Assembly (NCBI RefSeq): GCF_958304185.1 | Contig: NZ_OY284433.1 | Span: forward strand, 744,001 to 808,000 | Direction of reading: 5' to 3' | DNA: 64,000 nt | DNA from: an uncultured Erythrobacter sp. | GTDB taxonomy: Bacteria; Pseudomonadota; Alphaproteobacteria; Sphingomonadales; Sphingomonadaceae | In this document: in pieces, positions 7,800-16,060 of the stretch | How positions within the stretch are numbered: position 1 is the stretch's first letter | How the letters are laid out: every line of letters begins with the position of its first letter | Notes under the pieces: generated by a model | What the model was told of the DNA's origin: nothing | Database searches by the model: none | What the model saw: the letters and a program-made list of their open reading frames with translations, nothing else | Program-made: the position numbers and the translations under genes

Positions 7800-9644
7800 A
7801 TGGCACAGCCCCCCATCTTCTCGCTCGAAGGCGTCGCAATGCAGCAAGGCGGGCGCTGGCTGTTCGGCGGCCCGACGCCCACCAGCGGTGCGGCACCCAT
7901 CGATCTCCACGTGCTGCCCGGTGACCGACTGGCGCTGATCGGGCGGAACGGCGCGGGTAAGACGACGCTGCTACGGCTGATCATGGAGCGGATCGATGCC
8001 GATCGCGGCGCGCGGCGGATCAAGCCGGGGACGCGGATCGTGTTTCTGGAACAGGACCCGGATTTCGGCACCGCGGAAACGCTGATGGACTTCGCGCTCG
8101 GCGGTGAACTGCCGCCTGAGCGCCACGAGGTCGAAGCCATCGCGGGCCAACTCGGCATCGACATGAGCCGGGAGGCTGCAACGGCCAGTGGCGGGGAGCG
8201 CCGCCGCGCCGCCCTAGCCCGCGCGTTGGCGCAGGACCCCGATCTGATCCTGCTCGACGAGCCGACCAACCACTTGGATCTGGCCGCGATTGACTGGCTG
8301 GAGGACTGGCTCTCACGTTATCGCGGGGCCTTCATCACAATCAGCCATGACCGCACCTTCCTTACCCGCCTGACGCGGGCCACCCTGTGGCTCGACCGTG
8401 GGACGCTGCGGCGTAAGGAGGTCGGCTTCGGCGGGTACGAGGCGTGGGAAGAACAGGTCTATGCCGAGGAAGCCCGGGCGGCAGAGCGGATGGATGCCAA
8501 GCTGAAGCTGGAGGCGCACTGGCTCGAACGCGGAGTGACTGCGCGGCGCAAGCGCAATCAGGGGCGGCTGGAAAAGCTCTACCAGATGCGCGCGGCGCGG
8601 GCGGCGATGATCTCGGGCGCGGGGACTGCGAAGCTCAAGCTGTCCAGCGATGATGACTTCAAATCGAAGTCGGTGATCGTCGCGGAGAACATTTCCAAGT
8701 CCTACGGTGATCGCCCGATCATCAAACCCTTCACCCTGCGTATCCAGAACGGCGACCGCATCGGGATCGTCGGTTCGAACGGCGCGGGCAAGACTAACTT
8801 GCTGAAATTGCTCACCAAAGAGCTTGAACCCGACACCGGCTCCGTCACCCACGCGCGCACCCTGACAGGGGTGATGATCGACCAGCAGCGCAAGCTGCTC
8901 GAGCCCGGCGCTACCGTGCGCCAGATCGTCGCCGAAGGGGGCGACTGGGTCGATGTTCGCGGGGTGCGCAAGCACGTTCAGGCCTATCTCAAGGACTTCC
9001 TGTTCGATCCCGGCCTGGTCGATACCAAGATCGGCATTCTGTCCGGCGGCGAACGCTCCCGCCTGCTGCTGGCGCGCGAATTTGCCCGCACGGCCAACCT
9101 GCTGGTGCTGGACGAGCCGACCAATGATCTCGACCTTGAAACTCTTGATTTGCTTCAGGAAGTCATCGCAGATTTCGACGGCACGGTGCTGATCGTCAGC
9201 CACGACCGCGACTTTCTTGACCGGACGGTGACGGTCACTCTGGGGCTCGACGGGTCCGGCAAAGTGGACATTGTGGCGGGTGGCTATGCCGATTGGGAGG
9301 CCAAGCGCAAGGCGCCGATAACCTCGACAAAACCCGCGTCAACCGCTGCACAAGCCCGGTCAAACGCCCCGCAAGCCGCAGCTGACAAGGGTGGGGCAGC
9401 CAAACCCGCGCCGTCCGTCAAACTCACCTACAAGGACCAGCGCGATTACGAGATCCTTCCGGCGCGGATCGAGGAACTGGAAGGCGTGATCGCCAAAGGC
9501 GAAGTGCTGCTGAACGATCCCGAACTTTACGCCAAGGACCCGCAAAGGTTCGCGACCATCAGCAAGGGCATTGAAAATGCCCGGGCGGAAAAGGACGCGG
9601 CGGAAGAACGCTGGCTGATGCTGGCCGAGTTGGTCGAGGGGTGA
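7800..9644 (+). CDS. uup: ABC-F family ATPase, Uup-like
   Basis: Soluble duplicated ABC ATPase of 614 residues with no membrane segment. The first cassette has Walker A GRNGAGKTTLL, signature SGGERRR and Walker B LILLDEPTNHLD. The second has GSNGAGKTNLL, LSGGERSRLLLAREFA and LLVLDEPTNDLD. The linker includes WLERGVTARRKRNQGR, and a C-terminal coiled-coil tail (about 500-614) follows, an arrangement typical of Uup, which is linked to ribosomes and to branched DNA. The ATG at 7800 is chosen because earlier codons give non-conserved sequence. The next gene starts inside its stop (GTGA). Confidence 0.87.
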   Translation: MAQPPIFSLEGVAMQQGGRWLFGGPTPTSGAAPIDLHVLPGDRLALIGRNGAGKTTLLRLIMERIDADRGARRIKPGTRIVFLEQDPDFGTAETLMDFALGGELPPERHEVEAIAGQLGIDMSREAATASGGERRRAALARALAQDPDLILLDEPTNHLDLAAIDWLEDWLSRYRGAFITISHDRTFLTRLTRATLWLDRGTLRRKEVGFGGYEAWEEQVYAEEARAAERMDAKLKLEAHWLERGVTARRKRNQGRLEKLYQMRAARAAMISGAGTAKLKLSSDDDFKSKSVIVAENISKSYGDRPIIKPFTLRIQNGDRIGIVGSNGAGKTNLLKLLTKELEPDTGSVTHARTLTGVMIDQQRKLLEPGATVRQIVAEGGDWVDVRGVRKHVQAYLKDFLFDPGLVDTKIGILSGGERSRLLLAREFARTANLLVLDEPTNDLDLETLDLLQEVIADFDGTVLIVSHDRDFLDRTVTVTLGLDGSGKVDIVAGGYADWEAKRKAPITSTKPASTAAQARSNAPQAAADKGGAAKPAPSVKLTYKDQRDYEILPARIEELEGVIAKGEVLLNDPELYAKDPQRFATISKGIENARAEKDAAEERWLMLAELVEG

Positions 9645-10249
9645 GCGCCCCCGCATCGGGGGACCACGTCGAAGCGCTGCGAAAGCGGATCGCGGCCTGC
9701 ACCTTATGCGCCGAGCACCTCCCGCTCGGCCCGCGACCCATCGCGCGCTTTTCCGCGACCAGCCGCCTGCTAATCGTCGGGCAGGCGCCCGGCACCAAGG
9801 TCCATGCCAGCGGCGTGCCGTGGGACGATGACAGCGGGGACCGACTGCGCGATTGGCTGGGGCTGGACAAGGCGACATTCTACGATCCCGCTCAGGTCGC
9901 GCTGGTGCCGATGGGCTTCTGCTACCCCGGCAAGGCCAGCGGCGGAGACGCCGCGCCGCGCAAGGAATGCGCGCCGCAGTGGCACGACGCGGTGCTCGGC
10001 GTGCTCCCGCCTGACCGACTGACCCTGCTGGTCGGCACCTATGCGCAGGCGCGCTACCTGCCGCATCTCAAGCGCCTCTCGCTTGCCGAAAGGGTGAGCC
10101 GTTTCGGGGAGGACGAGCCCTTCATCGCCCTGCCCCACCCCTCCTGGCGTTCACGCCTGCTTATGGCCAAACACCCGTGGTTCGAACGCGACATTCTGCC
10201 GCAACTTCGCACCAAGGTGCAGGCCTCACTCAATCACGTGATCCGGTAG
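9641..10249 (+). CDS. Uracil-DNA glycosylase superfamily protein
   Basis: A 202-residue UDG-like fold protein. The N-terminus has CTLC (16-19 region), then LLIVGQAPGTKVHASGVPW, the counterpart of the UDG motif GxxPG, and the C-terminus has FIALPHPSWRSR, resembling the second UDG motif (HPS). Only two of the usual four Fe-S cysteines are recognisable, so whether it excises uracil is uncertain. It starts with GTG overlapping the ABC-F stop, implying translational coupling. Its end overlaps the convergent DUF6456 gene by 16 bases. Confidence 0.72.
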   Translation: MSAPASGDHVEALRKRIAACTLCAEHLPLGPRPIARFSATSRLLIVGQAPGTKVHASGVPWDDDSGDRLRDWLGLDKATFYDPAQVALVPMGFCYPGKASGGDAAPRKECAPQWHDAVLGVLPPDRLTLLVGTYAQARYLPHLKRLSLAERVSRFGEDEPFIALPHPSWRSRLLMAKHPWFERDILPQLRTKVQASLNHVIR

Positions 10250-10713
10250 AATTCTGCCACCCGTTCCAGCGCGATGCGCAGCACCAGCTTGCCGCTGCGC
10301 GCGGGCCAGCCGAGGGTCTTTTCTGCTTCGGGCAGAGCCTCGCCTGCGCAGACGACGCGCCACAGAATGTCTTCCAGCCCGCGTCCTGCCGCCTTGATCG
10401 CTCCGTCAAAGCGTTGGCGGGCGGCGACTTGGCGCTCGCTCGCCGATAGCCCACGCTCACCGGTGGATTTCACCCGCACCGGGTCCCACCGCATTGTAAC
10501 GCTGGGGGAGAGCTGTGCGCGCTCGTAATCAGCCCGCAGCGCCTCGCCTGCATCCAACAAGCGATCGGAGAGATGTCCGCGCGCGTGCAGCCAGACGAGC
10601 GGGCTTTCGGAGAGATTGACCGTCACCGTGCGGCGCGGTTTTGCCCCGCTTTTGATCGCCTCCCGGCGCGGGCCTTCAGGGGTAAGTTCGCGTTCAACCA
10701 ACTGGCGCTTCAT
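10234..10713 (-). CDS. DUF6456-like protein
   Basis: A 159-residue cytoplasmic protein of unknown function. The conserved-looking core runs VNLSESPLVWLHARG, then ALRADYERAQLSPSVTMRWD and ARQRFDGAIKAAGRGLEDIL, ending with LRIALERVAEFY. This pattern resembles the DUF6456 family of alphaproteobacteria, recalled rather than searched. The ATG at 10713 is preferred over one 16 codons upstream because GGAGG precedes it at good spacing. It is transcribed divergently from an XRE regulator and may be a partner of it. Confidence 0.6.
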   Translation of the reverse strand: MKRQLVERELTPEGPRREAIKSGAKPRRTVTVNLSESPLVWLHARGHLSDRLLDAGEALRADYERAQLSPSVTMRWDPVRVKSTGERGLSASERQVAARQRFDGAIKAAGRGLEDILWRVVCAGEALPEAEKTLGWPARSGKLVLRIALERVAEFYRIT

Positions 10714-10809
10714 GGCATATCCTCCGCTTGATGAGCGGAAAGCGACTTGCCAAGGGCGCACATCTGTAGGAAAGAAAAAACCAATTCGGTTAATTTAAGC
10801 GAGCACCTT
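10714..10809. promoter_or_regulatory. Divergent promoter region with short palindromes
   Basis: This 96-base gap separates the start codons of the DUF6456-like gene and the XRE regulator. It is AT-richer than its surroundings. It holds AACC-aattc-GGTT (10779-10791) and an adjacent ttaatttaa, either of which could be part of an operator for the neighbouring regulator. No confident -10/-35 pair was assigned. Confidence 0.35.
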
Positions 10810-11388
10810 ATGACCAACCGCATCCGCGACATCCGCAAGGCCAAGGGGTTGACGCTGGCTGATGTGGCCGCCGCCTGCGACCCGCCGACCACGGCGCAGA
10901 CCATCGGACGGCTGGAGACCGGGATGCGCCAGCTCTCGCTGACCTGGATGAACCGGATTGCCGCCGCACTCGGCGTCGAGCCCGCCAGTCTGATGCGCGC
11001 CGAGACGGCCGCTCCTGCGCAAATCGTTGCAGAACTTGCCGCCAGTGGCCCCGAAGCGCTGACTGCCCCGCGTGAAGCTTTGCTGCCGAGCGACTTCGCC
11101 GCCGAAGATGGCCCTGCCCCGATGGTGCTGGCAGTCAAGGACAGCGTAGGCGAATATCGCCCCGGCGATCTGGTGTGGCTGCGCCCGCTTGATCCCGCCG
11201 ACGCGGCGAGCGCGATCAACCGCGATTGCCTGCTGCCCCGCCCCGGCGGACGCTTTGCTTTCGGGCGGCTGATCGACCGGCGCGGCACGCTGGTCGGCCT
11301 GCTGCCTCCGGGCGCGGGGCAGAAGCAGGTGGTCGTCGACAATCCGGCATGGATCGCGGTCGCCTTCATGCTGGTCAGGCCGCTGTGA
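10810..11388 (+). CDS. XRE-family transcriptional regulator with S24-like C-terminus
   Basis: A 192-residue protein. The N-terminal helix-turn-helix covers about 2-60 (IRDIRKAKGLTLADVAAACD, then AQTIGRLETGMRQLS). The C-terminal half (about 95-190) resembles a LexA/CI S24 domain without an evident Ser-Lys pair (YRPGDLVWLRPLDP and GRFAFGRLIDRRGTLVGLLP). Such regulators usually repress their own divergent promoter. The ATG at 10810 places the HTH at the N-terminus; an earlier in-frame start adds a non-conserved leader. The glycosyltransferase follows 10 bases later. Confidence 0.75.
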   Translation: MTNRIRDIRKAKGLTLADVAAACDPPTTAQTIGRLETGMRQLSLTWMNRIAAALGVEPASLMRAETAAPAQIVAELAASGPEALTAPREALLPSDFAAEDGPAPMVLAVKDSVGEYRPGDLVWLRPLDPADAASAINRDCLLPRPGGRFAFGRLIDRRGTLVGLLPPGAGQKQVVVDNPAWIAVAFMLVRPL

Positions 11389-11398
11389 GGCACCGACG

Positions 11399-12577
11399 AT
11401 GAAACACGTCCTCGCCCTCTCGACCCTCTATCCCAATCCGGTCAATCCGCGGTTCGGCACTTTCGTGGCGCGGTCGCTGGAGGCGCTGGCCAAGCGCGGC
11501 GATTGGCGCGTGACACTGGTCAATCCCATCGGCCTGCCACCCTTGGCGCTGGGCCGCTACCGCCCGCTCGCCGATCTGCCCGAGGTGAGTGAGGAAGGCG
11601 GCATCACCGTCCACCGCCCGCGCTTCACGCTGATCCCGCGCATCGGCGCGCGCCGCAACGCCGGAGCCATCGCTCGCGCGTGCCTGCCGCTGGTGCGCCG
11701 CATCCATGCGGCGACGCCCATCGATATGCTCGACGCGCAGTTCTTCTTCCCCGATGGCCCCGCCGCCGCCGAGATCGCGCGGGCGATCGGCCTGCCGCTG
11801 TCGATCAAGGCACGGGGCAGCGATATCAGCTTCTGGGGCGAGCAGGACTTTGCCCGAAAGCAGATACTCGACGCCGCGCAGACGGCCACCGGGATGCTCG
11901 CCGTCAGCCGCGATCTGGCGGGGCAGATGGCGGCGATGGGCATGGATGCAGAACGGATCACGGTGCATTACACCGGGCTCGACCGCGACCGGTTCCGGCC
12001 CTTCGGCCATACGCAATTGCGCAGCCAGCTGAGCCGCGAGCTGGGTTTCGAGATGCCCGATAACGCACCCCTGCTAGCCTGTGTCGGCGCGCTGATCGAG
12101 CGCAAGGGTCAGGGCATCGCGATAGAAGCCCTGCGCGAAATTCCGGGCGCGCGGCTGGTGCTGATCGGCAAGGGTGAGGACGAAGCCCGACTGCGCGCGC
12201 TGGCGGTGAGCGAGGGGGTGGAAACCCGCGTGCATTTCGCCGGCTCGATCGACCATGACCTGATGCCGCTGATCCTCTCGGCGGCGGATGTCATGGTGCT
12301 GCCGACCGTGAGCGAGGGACTGGCCAATGCCTGGGTCGAAGCGCTCGCCTGCGGGACGCCGGTGGTGACGAGTGATGTCGGCGGCGCGCGCGAGCTGATT
12401 TCCTGCGATACCGCCGGGCGGCTGGTGGCGCGCAATCCTTCCGCCGTGGCGGCGGGGATCAATGCAGTGCTCAGCAACCCGCCCGAGCGGGAGGCGGTGG
12501 CTGCGCTGACGGAGGCATTCAGCTGGGAAGCCAATGCCGAAGCATTGGCCGCGCATTATGAGCGACTGCTGGAGTAA
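11399..12577 (+). CDS. Glycosyltransferase family 4
   Basis: A 392-residue GT-B fold retaining glycosyltransferase. The N-terminal domain has TLYPNPVNPRFGTFVARSLE. The C-terminal nucleotide-sugar domain has LLACVGALIERKGQGIAIEA, LVLIGKGEDEARLRAL, HFAGSIDHDLMPLIL, and the acceptor/donor motif LPTVSEGLANAWVEALACG followed by PVVTSDVGGARE. Donor and acceptor sugars are not predictable. It may be co-transcribed with the XRE regulator upstream. No polysaccharide cluster surrounds it. Confidence 0.87.
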   Translation: MKHVLALSTLYPNPVNPRFGTFVARSLEALAKRGDWRVTLVNPIGLPPLALGRYRPLADLPEVSEEGGITVHRPRFTLIPRIGARRNAGAIARACLPLVRRIHAATPIDMLDAQFFFPDGPAAAEIARAIGLPLSIKARGSDISFWGEQDFARKQILDAAQTATGMLAVSRDLAGQMAAMGMDAERITVHYTGLDRDRFRPFGHTQLRSQLSRELGFEMPDNAPLLACVGALIERKGQGIAIEALREIPGARLVLIGKGEDEARLRALAVSEGVETRVHFAGSIDHDLMPLILSAADVMVLPTVSEGLANAWVEALACGTPVVTSDVGGARELISCDTAGRLVARNPSAVAAGINAVLSNPPEREAVAALTEAFSWEANAEALAAHYERLLE

Positions 12578-12582
12578 AGTCT

Positions 12583-12607
12583 CTCCCCGTTGCAGCGCAA
12601 TGGGGAG
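12583..12607. terminator. Bidirectional hairpin between convergent genes
   Basis: The 10-base arms ctccccgttg (12583-12592) and caatggggag (12598-12607) pair with a single wobble around a 5-base loop. The structure sits between the ends of the glycosyltransferase and secF genes. No run of T follows on either side, so it is a plausible but atypical terminator. Confidence 0.45.
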
Positions 12608-12621
12608 GCACTTGAAAAGCC

Positions 12622-13599
12622 CTACCCCTCGCCCCGCGCCAGCTTGTCCTGACGGTCCGTCGGCGTCTCGGTCGGCACGAAGCTGGTCGAGGTGACGCCC
12701 ATCCAGATCAGCAGCGGGCCCGCCATGTAGATCGACGAATAGGTGCCGATGAAGAGGCCCACGGTGATCGCCGCGACCATCCCGAACAGGCTCGGCGGGC
12801 CAAAGATCAGCAGCGGAACCAGCGCGATGAACAGCGTCAGCGAGGTCATCACCGTGCGCGCCAGCGTTTCATTGACCGAAAGGTCGAGCAGCGCGCCCAT
12901 CTCCATCTTGCGATACTTCTTCAGGTTTTCACGGATGCGGTCATAGACGACGATGGTGTCGTTCAGCGAATAGCCGATGATGGCGAGGATCGCCGCCACG
13001 ATCTGCAAGCTGAACTCCATCTGCGTCAGCGCAAACAGACCCACCGTGACCGACACGTCATGCACCAGCGCGAACATCGCACCGACGCCGAACTGCCATT
13101 CGAACCGGATCCAGATATAAACCGAGACCGCCGCCATCGCGGCCAACAGCGCGAGGATCGCCTGATTGCGGAACTCGCCCGCGACCTTGCCCGAAACGGT
13201 GTCGTTGCCGTCCTTGCGCGCGTCGGGATATTCCTTGGCAATCGCCGCGATCACCTTGTCGCCGATGGCTGTGGCGGCGCCCGGCGTATTCTCGGTGCCT
13301 TCGGGCAGGGAGACGCGGATCGAGACCTGATTTGGAGCGCCGAATTCCTGCACCACCGGCTCGCCATAGCCAAGCCCGCCGACCAGCTCGCGCAAGGACG
13401 GGATCGGCGCAGTCTCACGCTCCTTGAAGGTCATGCGGACTTCCTGACCGCCGGCGAAATCGACCCCGAAATTGAGGCCATTGACCGCCACCGCCGCCCA
13501 GCTGCCGAAGATCAGCACGAGGCTGAGAATGAAGAACGGGATCCGCAGTTTCAGGAACTTGATGTTGGTGTTGTCAGGGACAAGCTTCAGGAGTTTCAT
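12622..13599 (-). CDS. secF: Protein translocase subunit SecF
   Basis: Inner-membrane RND-type subunit of the SecDF complex, which uses the proton gradient to help complete protein export. It has TM1 near the N-terminus (FILSLVLIFGSWAAVAVNG), the conserved GVDFAGGQEVRM, a periplasmic domain, and five further membrane helices including YSLNDTIVVYDRIREN. Length is 325 residues. The ATG at 13599 with AGGAG upstream is preferred to an earlier frame opening inside secD. It is the third gene of yajC-secD-secF, 13 bases after secD. Confidence 0.93.
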   Translation of the reverse strand: MKLLKLVPDNTNIKFLKLRIPFFILSLVLIFGSWAAVAVNGLNFGVDFAGGQEVRMTFKERETAPIPSLRELVGGLGYGEPVVQEFGAPNQVSIRVSLPEGTENTPGAATAIGDKVIAAIAKEYPDARKDGNDTVSGKVAGEFRNQAILALLAAMAAVSVYIWIRFEWQFGVGAMFALVHDVSVTVGLFALTQMEFSLQIVAAILAIIGYSLNDTIVVYDRIRENLKKYRKMEMGALLDLSVNETLARTVMTSLTLFIALVPLLIFGPPSLFGMVAAITVGLFIGTYSSIYMAGPLLIWMGVTSTSFVPTETPTDRQDKLARGEG

Positions 13600-13612
13600 G
13601 GGTGCTTGCTCC

Positions 13613-15187
13613 TCAAATCGTGATGTCGTTGGGCCGCGCCTTGCGCAGCCACCCGGCGACAAACATGCGGGTCAGCGTCACCCCGGTGAAGACCGAGGTG
13701 ATGATGCCGATCACCAGCACCACGGCAAAGCCCTTCACCGGCCCCGAACCGAAGGCGAACAGCGCCACGCCGGAAATGACGTTGGTGAGATTCGCGTCCC
13801 AGATCGCGCGGCTGGCTTCCTTGTAGCCGGTCTCCACCGCGGCGACGACCCTGCGGCCCCGCGCGCGTTCTTCCCGGATGCGTTCGTTGATCAGCACATT
13901 GGCGTCCACCGCCGCGCCGATGGTGATGACAAAGCCCGCGATCCCCGGCAGGGTCAGGGTGAACCCGCCCGCCGCCATCAGGCCGAGCAGCATCAGCACG
14001 TTGAGCACCAGCGCGATAGTCGCATAGACACCAAAGCGGCCATAGGTTGCGATCATCAGCGCGATCACCGCGATGCTGCCGATCGCCATGGCGAGCAGAC
14101 CCTTGCGGATCGAGTCCGCACCAAGGTCAGGCCCGACCGTGCGTTCTTCGACAACAGTCAGCGGCACCGGCAAGGCGCCCGACCGCAGACTGATCGCGAG
14201 GCTGTTGGCACTTTCCGGCGTGAAGTTGCCCGAAATCTGGGCGCTGCCGCCGATGATCGGTTCGTTGATGTTGGGCGCGGACAGCACCTCACCATCGAGG
14301 ATGATTGCAAAAGGCTTGCCCACGTTCTCGGTGGTCAGCTTTGCGAACTTGGCACCGCCCTGCGAATCGAAGGTGATGTTGACGATGCTGCGATTGGACT
14401 CAGGATCGACCCCGGCCTGAGCGCCGGTCAGATTGTCGCCGCGAATGCCGCCCAGCCGGTTGACCGTGACGAACTGGCCTTCCGCTCCGCTGCCCGGCGC
14501 ATAGGGGAAAATCTCCGTGCCGACCTGTGATCCGGCCGGATCAGCCACAAGCTTGAATTCGAGCTGCGCGGTCTTACCGAGCAATTCGCGCAAGGCATCG
14601 GGGTCCTGCAAGCCGGGCACCTGCACCACAATCCGGGTCGAGCCCTGACGGATGATGGTCGGCTCCCGCGTGCCGAGTTCGTCGATCCGGCGGCGCACCA
14701 CTTCGGTTGCACTGTCCATCGCATCATCAAGCGCCTGATTGACCCCCGCGTCGGTCTGGCTCAGCACCATGCGCTGGCCATCCACCACTTGGAGGCTCCA
14801 TTCGCGCACCGTGGTCTGGCCCTGCATCACCGGCTCGATCAGCCCGCGTGCACGGTCAATATCAGCCGCGTTTTCAAGCATGAAGGACAGCTTGCCGTCC
14901 GCCGTCGAGACATCGCCGATGCGGATGCGCGGCTTGGCGTTGCGCATCAGCTGGCGCACGGTTTCTTCCATGTTCGTCAGCCGCTGCGCGCGCACATCGT
15001 CGGCCCGGGCCTCGAGCAGCAGGTGCGAGCCGCCCGCAAGGTCGAGCCCGAGATTGACCTGCGGATTGGGCAGCGCCGAAGGCCAATCGAGGCCGGAGAC
15101 ATTGAACAGCGACGGCAGGGCCAGCACGGCGGCGGCCAGTGTCAGCCCCCACAGCCAAAGCTTTTTCCAGAGCGGGAATTCGAGCAT
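13613..15187 (-). CDS. secD: Protein translocase subunit SecD
   Basis: Inner-membrane partner of SecF, 524 residues. TM1 (WLWGLTLAAAVLALPSLFNV) is followed by NLGLDLAGGSHLLLE, then the large periplasmic P1 head (about 60-330) with VVQVPGLQDPDALRELLGKT. The membrane bundle includes GFVITIGAAVDANVLINERIREE, the conserved SecD TM4 segment. The order yajC-secD-secF is the standard export operon. Confidence 0.94.
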   Translation of the reverse strand: MLEFPLWKKLWLWGLTLAAAVLALPSLFNVSGLDWPSALPNPQVNLGLDLAGGSHLLLEARADDVRAQRLTNMEETVRQLMRNAKPRIRIGDVSTADGKLSFMLENAADIDRARGLIEPVMQGQTTVREWSLQVVDGQRMVLSQTDAGVNQALDDAMDSATEVVRRRIDELGTREPTIIRQGSTRIVVQVPGLQDPDALRELLGKTAQLEFKLVADPAGSQVGTEIFPYAPGSGAEGQFVTVNRLGGIRGDNLTGAQAGVDPESNRSIVNITFDSQGGAKFAKLTTENVGKPFAIILDGEVLSAPNINEPIIGGSAQISGNFTPESANSLAISLRSGALPVPLTVVEERTVGPDLGADSIRKGLLAMAIGSIAVIALMIATYGRFGVYATIALVLNVLMLLGLMAAGGFTLTLPGIAGFVITIGAAVDANVLINERIREERARGRRVVAAVETGYKEASRAIWDANLTNVISGVALFAFGSGPVKGFAVVLVIGIITSVFTGVTLTRMFVAGWLRKARPNDITI

Positions 15188-15242
15188 TGCGTCAGGGTCT
15201 CACGCGCAAAAGGTCAGGTAAGGCACGGCGTCAGGCCAATCA

Positions 15243-15572
15243 TCAGTCGTTGGCGGGCTTGCCGCCCGGCGGGATGATGTCGCCCAGCGTGGCCTTGATC
15301 GCCTTGACGCGGACATTGGTGCCCAGTTCGAGCTCGACATAGGTTTCGTCGACCTTGATCACCTTGCCGACCAAGCCGCCAGCGGTGACGACCTGATCGC
15401 CCTTCTTGACGGCGGCGATCTTGGCCTGGTGCTGCTTCTGGCGGTTCATCTGCGGACGGATGATCAGGAACCAGAAGATGGCGATCATGCCGACGATCGG
15501 CAAGAAGCTGATCCAGGCCGGCGGCGCGCCTGCGGCACCTGCGCCAGCGGCGGCAAGAAGGTCGAATGTCAT
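15243..15572 (-). CDS. yajC: Sec translocon accessory protein YajC
   Basis: Single-pass inner-membrane protein of 109 residues that associates with SecDF-YidC. The membrane helix (WISFLPIVGMIAIFWFLIIRP) is followed by the conserved QMNRQKQHQAKIAAVKKGDQ and VVTAGGLVGKVIKVDE. It is the first gene of the secDF operon, 55 bases ahead of secD. Its promoter must lie in the 15573-15682 stretch, before the hairpin cluster. Confidence 0.93.
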   Translation of the reverse strand: MTFDLLAAAGAGAAGAPPAWISFLPIVGMIAIFWFLIIRPQMNRQKQHQAKIAAVKKGDQVVTAGGLVGKVIKVDETYVELELGTNVRVKAIKATLGDIIPPGGKPAND

Positions 15573-15682
15573 AGGTTAAGCCCGTCAGGATCCCGTGAAA
15601 GATATGCAAGGGTCACCCCTCGCCGTACAAGTGGGCGCGCCTAGCAGCATTGCAAGCGCCCCGCAATCGCGCCTTCTTGGCG

Positions 15683-15805
15683 GCCACCTGTCGGTGGCGC
15701 AGACCACCCGCCCCGCCTCCCCGCCCGGCCACCATAACATAGTGGTACTATTGGTGGCCGGGCGGGGAGGCGGGGCGGGTGGTCTGCGGTTCGCGCCAGC
15801 GAACC
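15683..15805. repeat. Cluster of three perfect hairpins, one with 35-bp arms
   Basis: The main element is a perfect inverted repeat. Its arms are 15700-15734 (begins cagaccacccgccccgcctc) and 15752-15786, around a 17-base loop that itself contains atagt-ggt-actat. It is flanked on the left by gccacc-tgtc-ggtggc (15683-15698) and on the right by ggttcgc-gcca-gcgaacc (15788-15805). It lies between divergent yajC and tRNA-Pro. It encodes no likely protein and has no T-run. The role may be cruciform formation, transcription insulation or a mobile palindrome; none is established. Confidence 0.85.
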
Positions 15806-15875
15806 CACAAACAAGGGTGCCAAACCCGCTTGCCAGCCCCAATCATGCCCCCTATAGGCCCCGCTCCACTGGTGT

Positions 15876-15952
15876 CGGGACGTAGCGCAGCCTGGTAGCG
15901 CATCACACTGGGGGTGTGGGGGTCGGAGGTTCGAATCCTCTCGTCCCGACCA
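15876..15952 (+). tRNA. tRNA-Pro (GGG)
   Basis: A 77-base cloverleaf with acceptor CGGGACG/CGTCCCG, D-arm GCGC/GCGC, anticodon stem TCACA/TGTGG with loop CTGGGGG (anticodon GGG), T-arm loop TTCGAAT, and an encoded CCA end. It decodes CCC and CCU codons. A second tRNA-Pro with anticodon TGG lies at 30850. Confidence 0.96.
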
Positions 15953-16060
15953 GTGGTTTCCCCCTTTTTGCCCCCACCACACCGCGCTGCGCAGGCAATT
16001 GCGCGCGGGGTGCGGGCGGGTTAGGCTGCGGGTCTTGCTTTTCACGAAAGCCCTGCCCCC

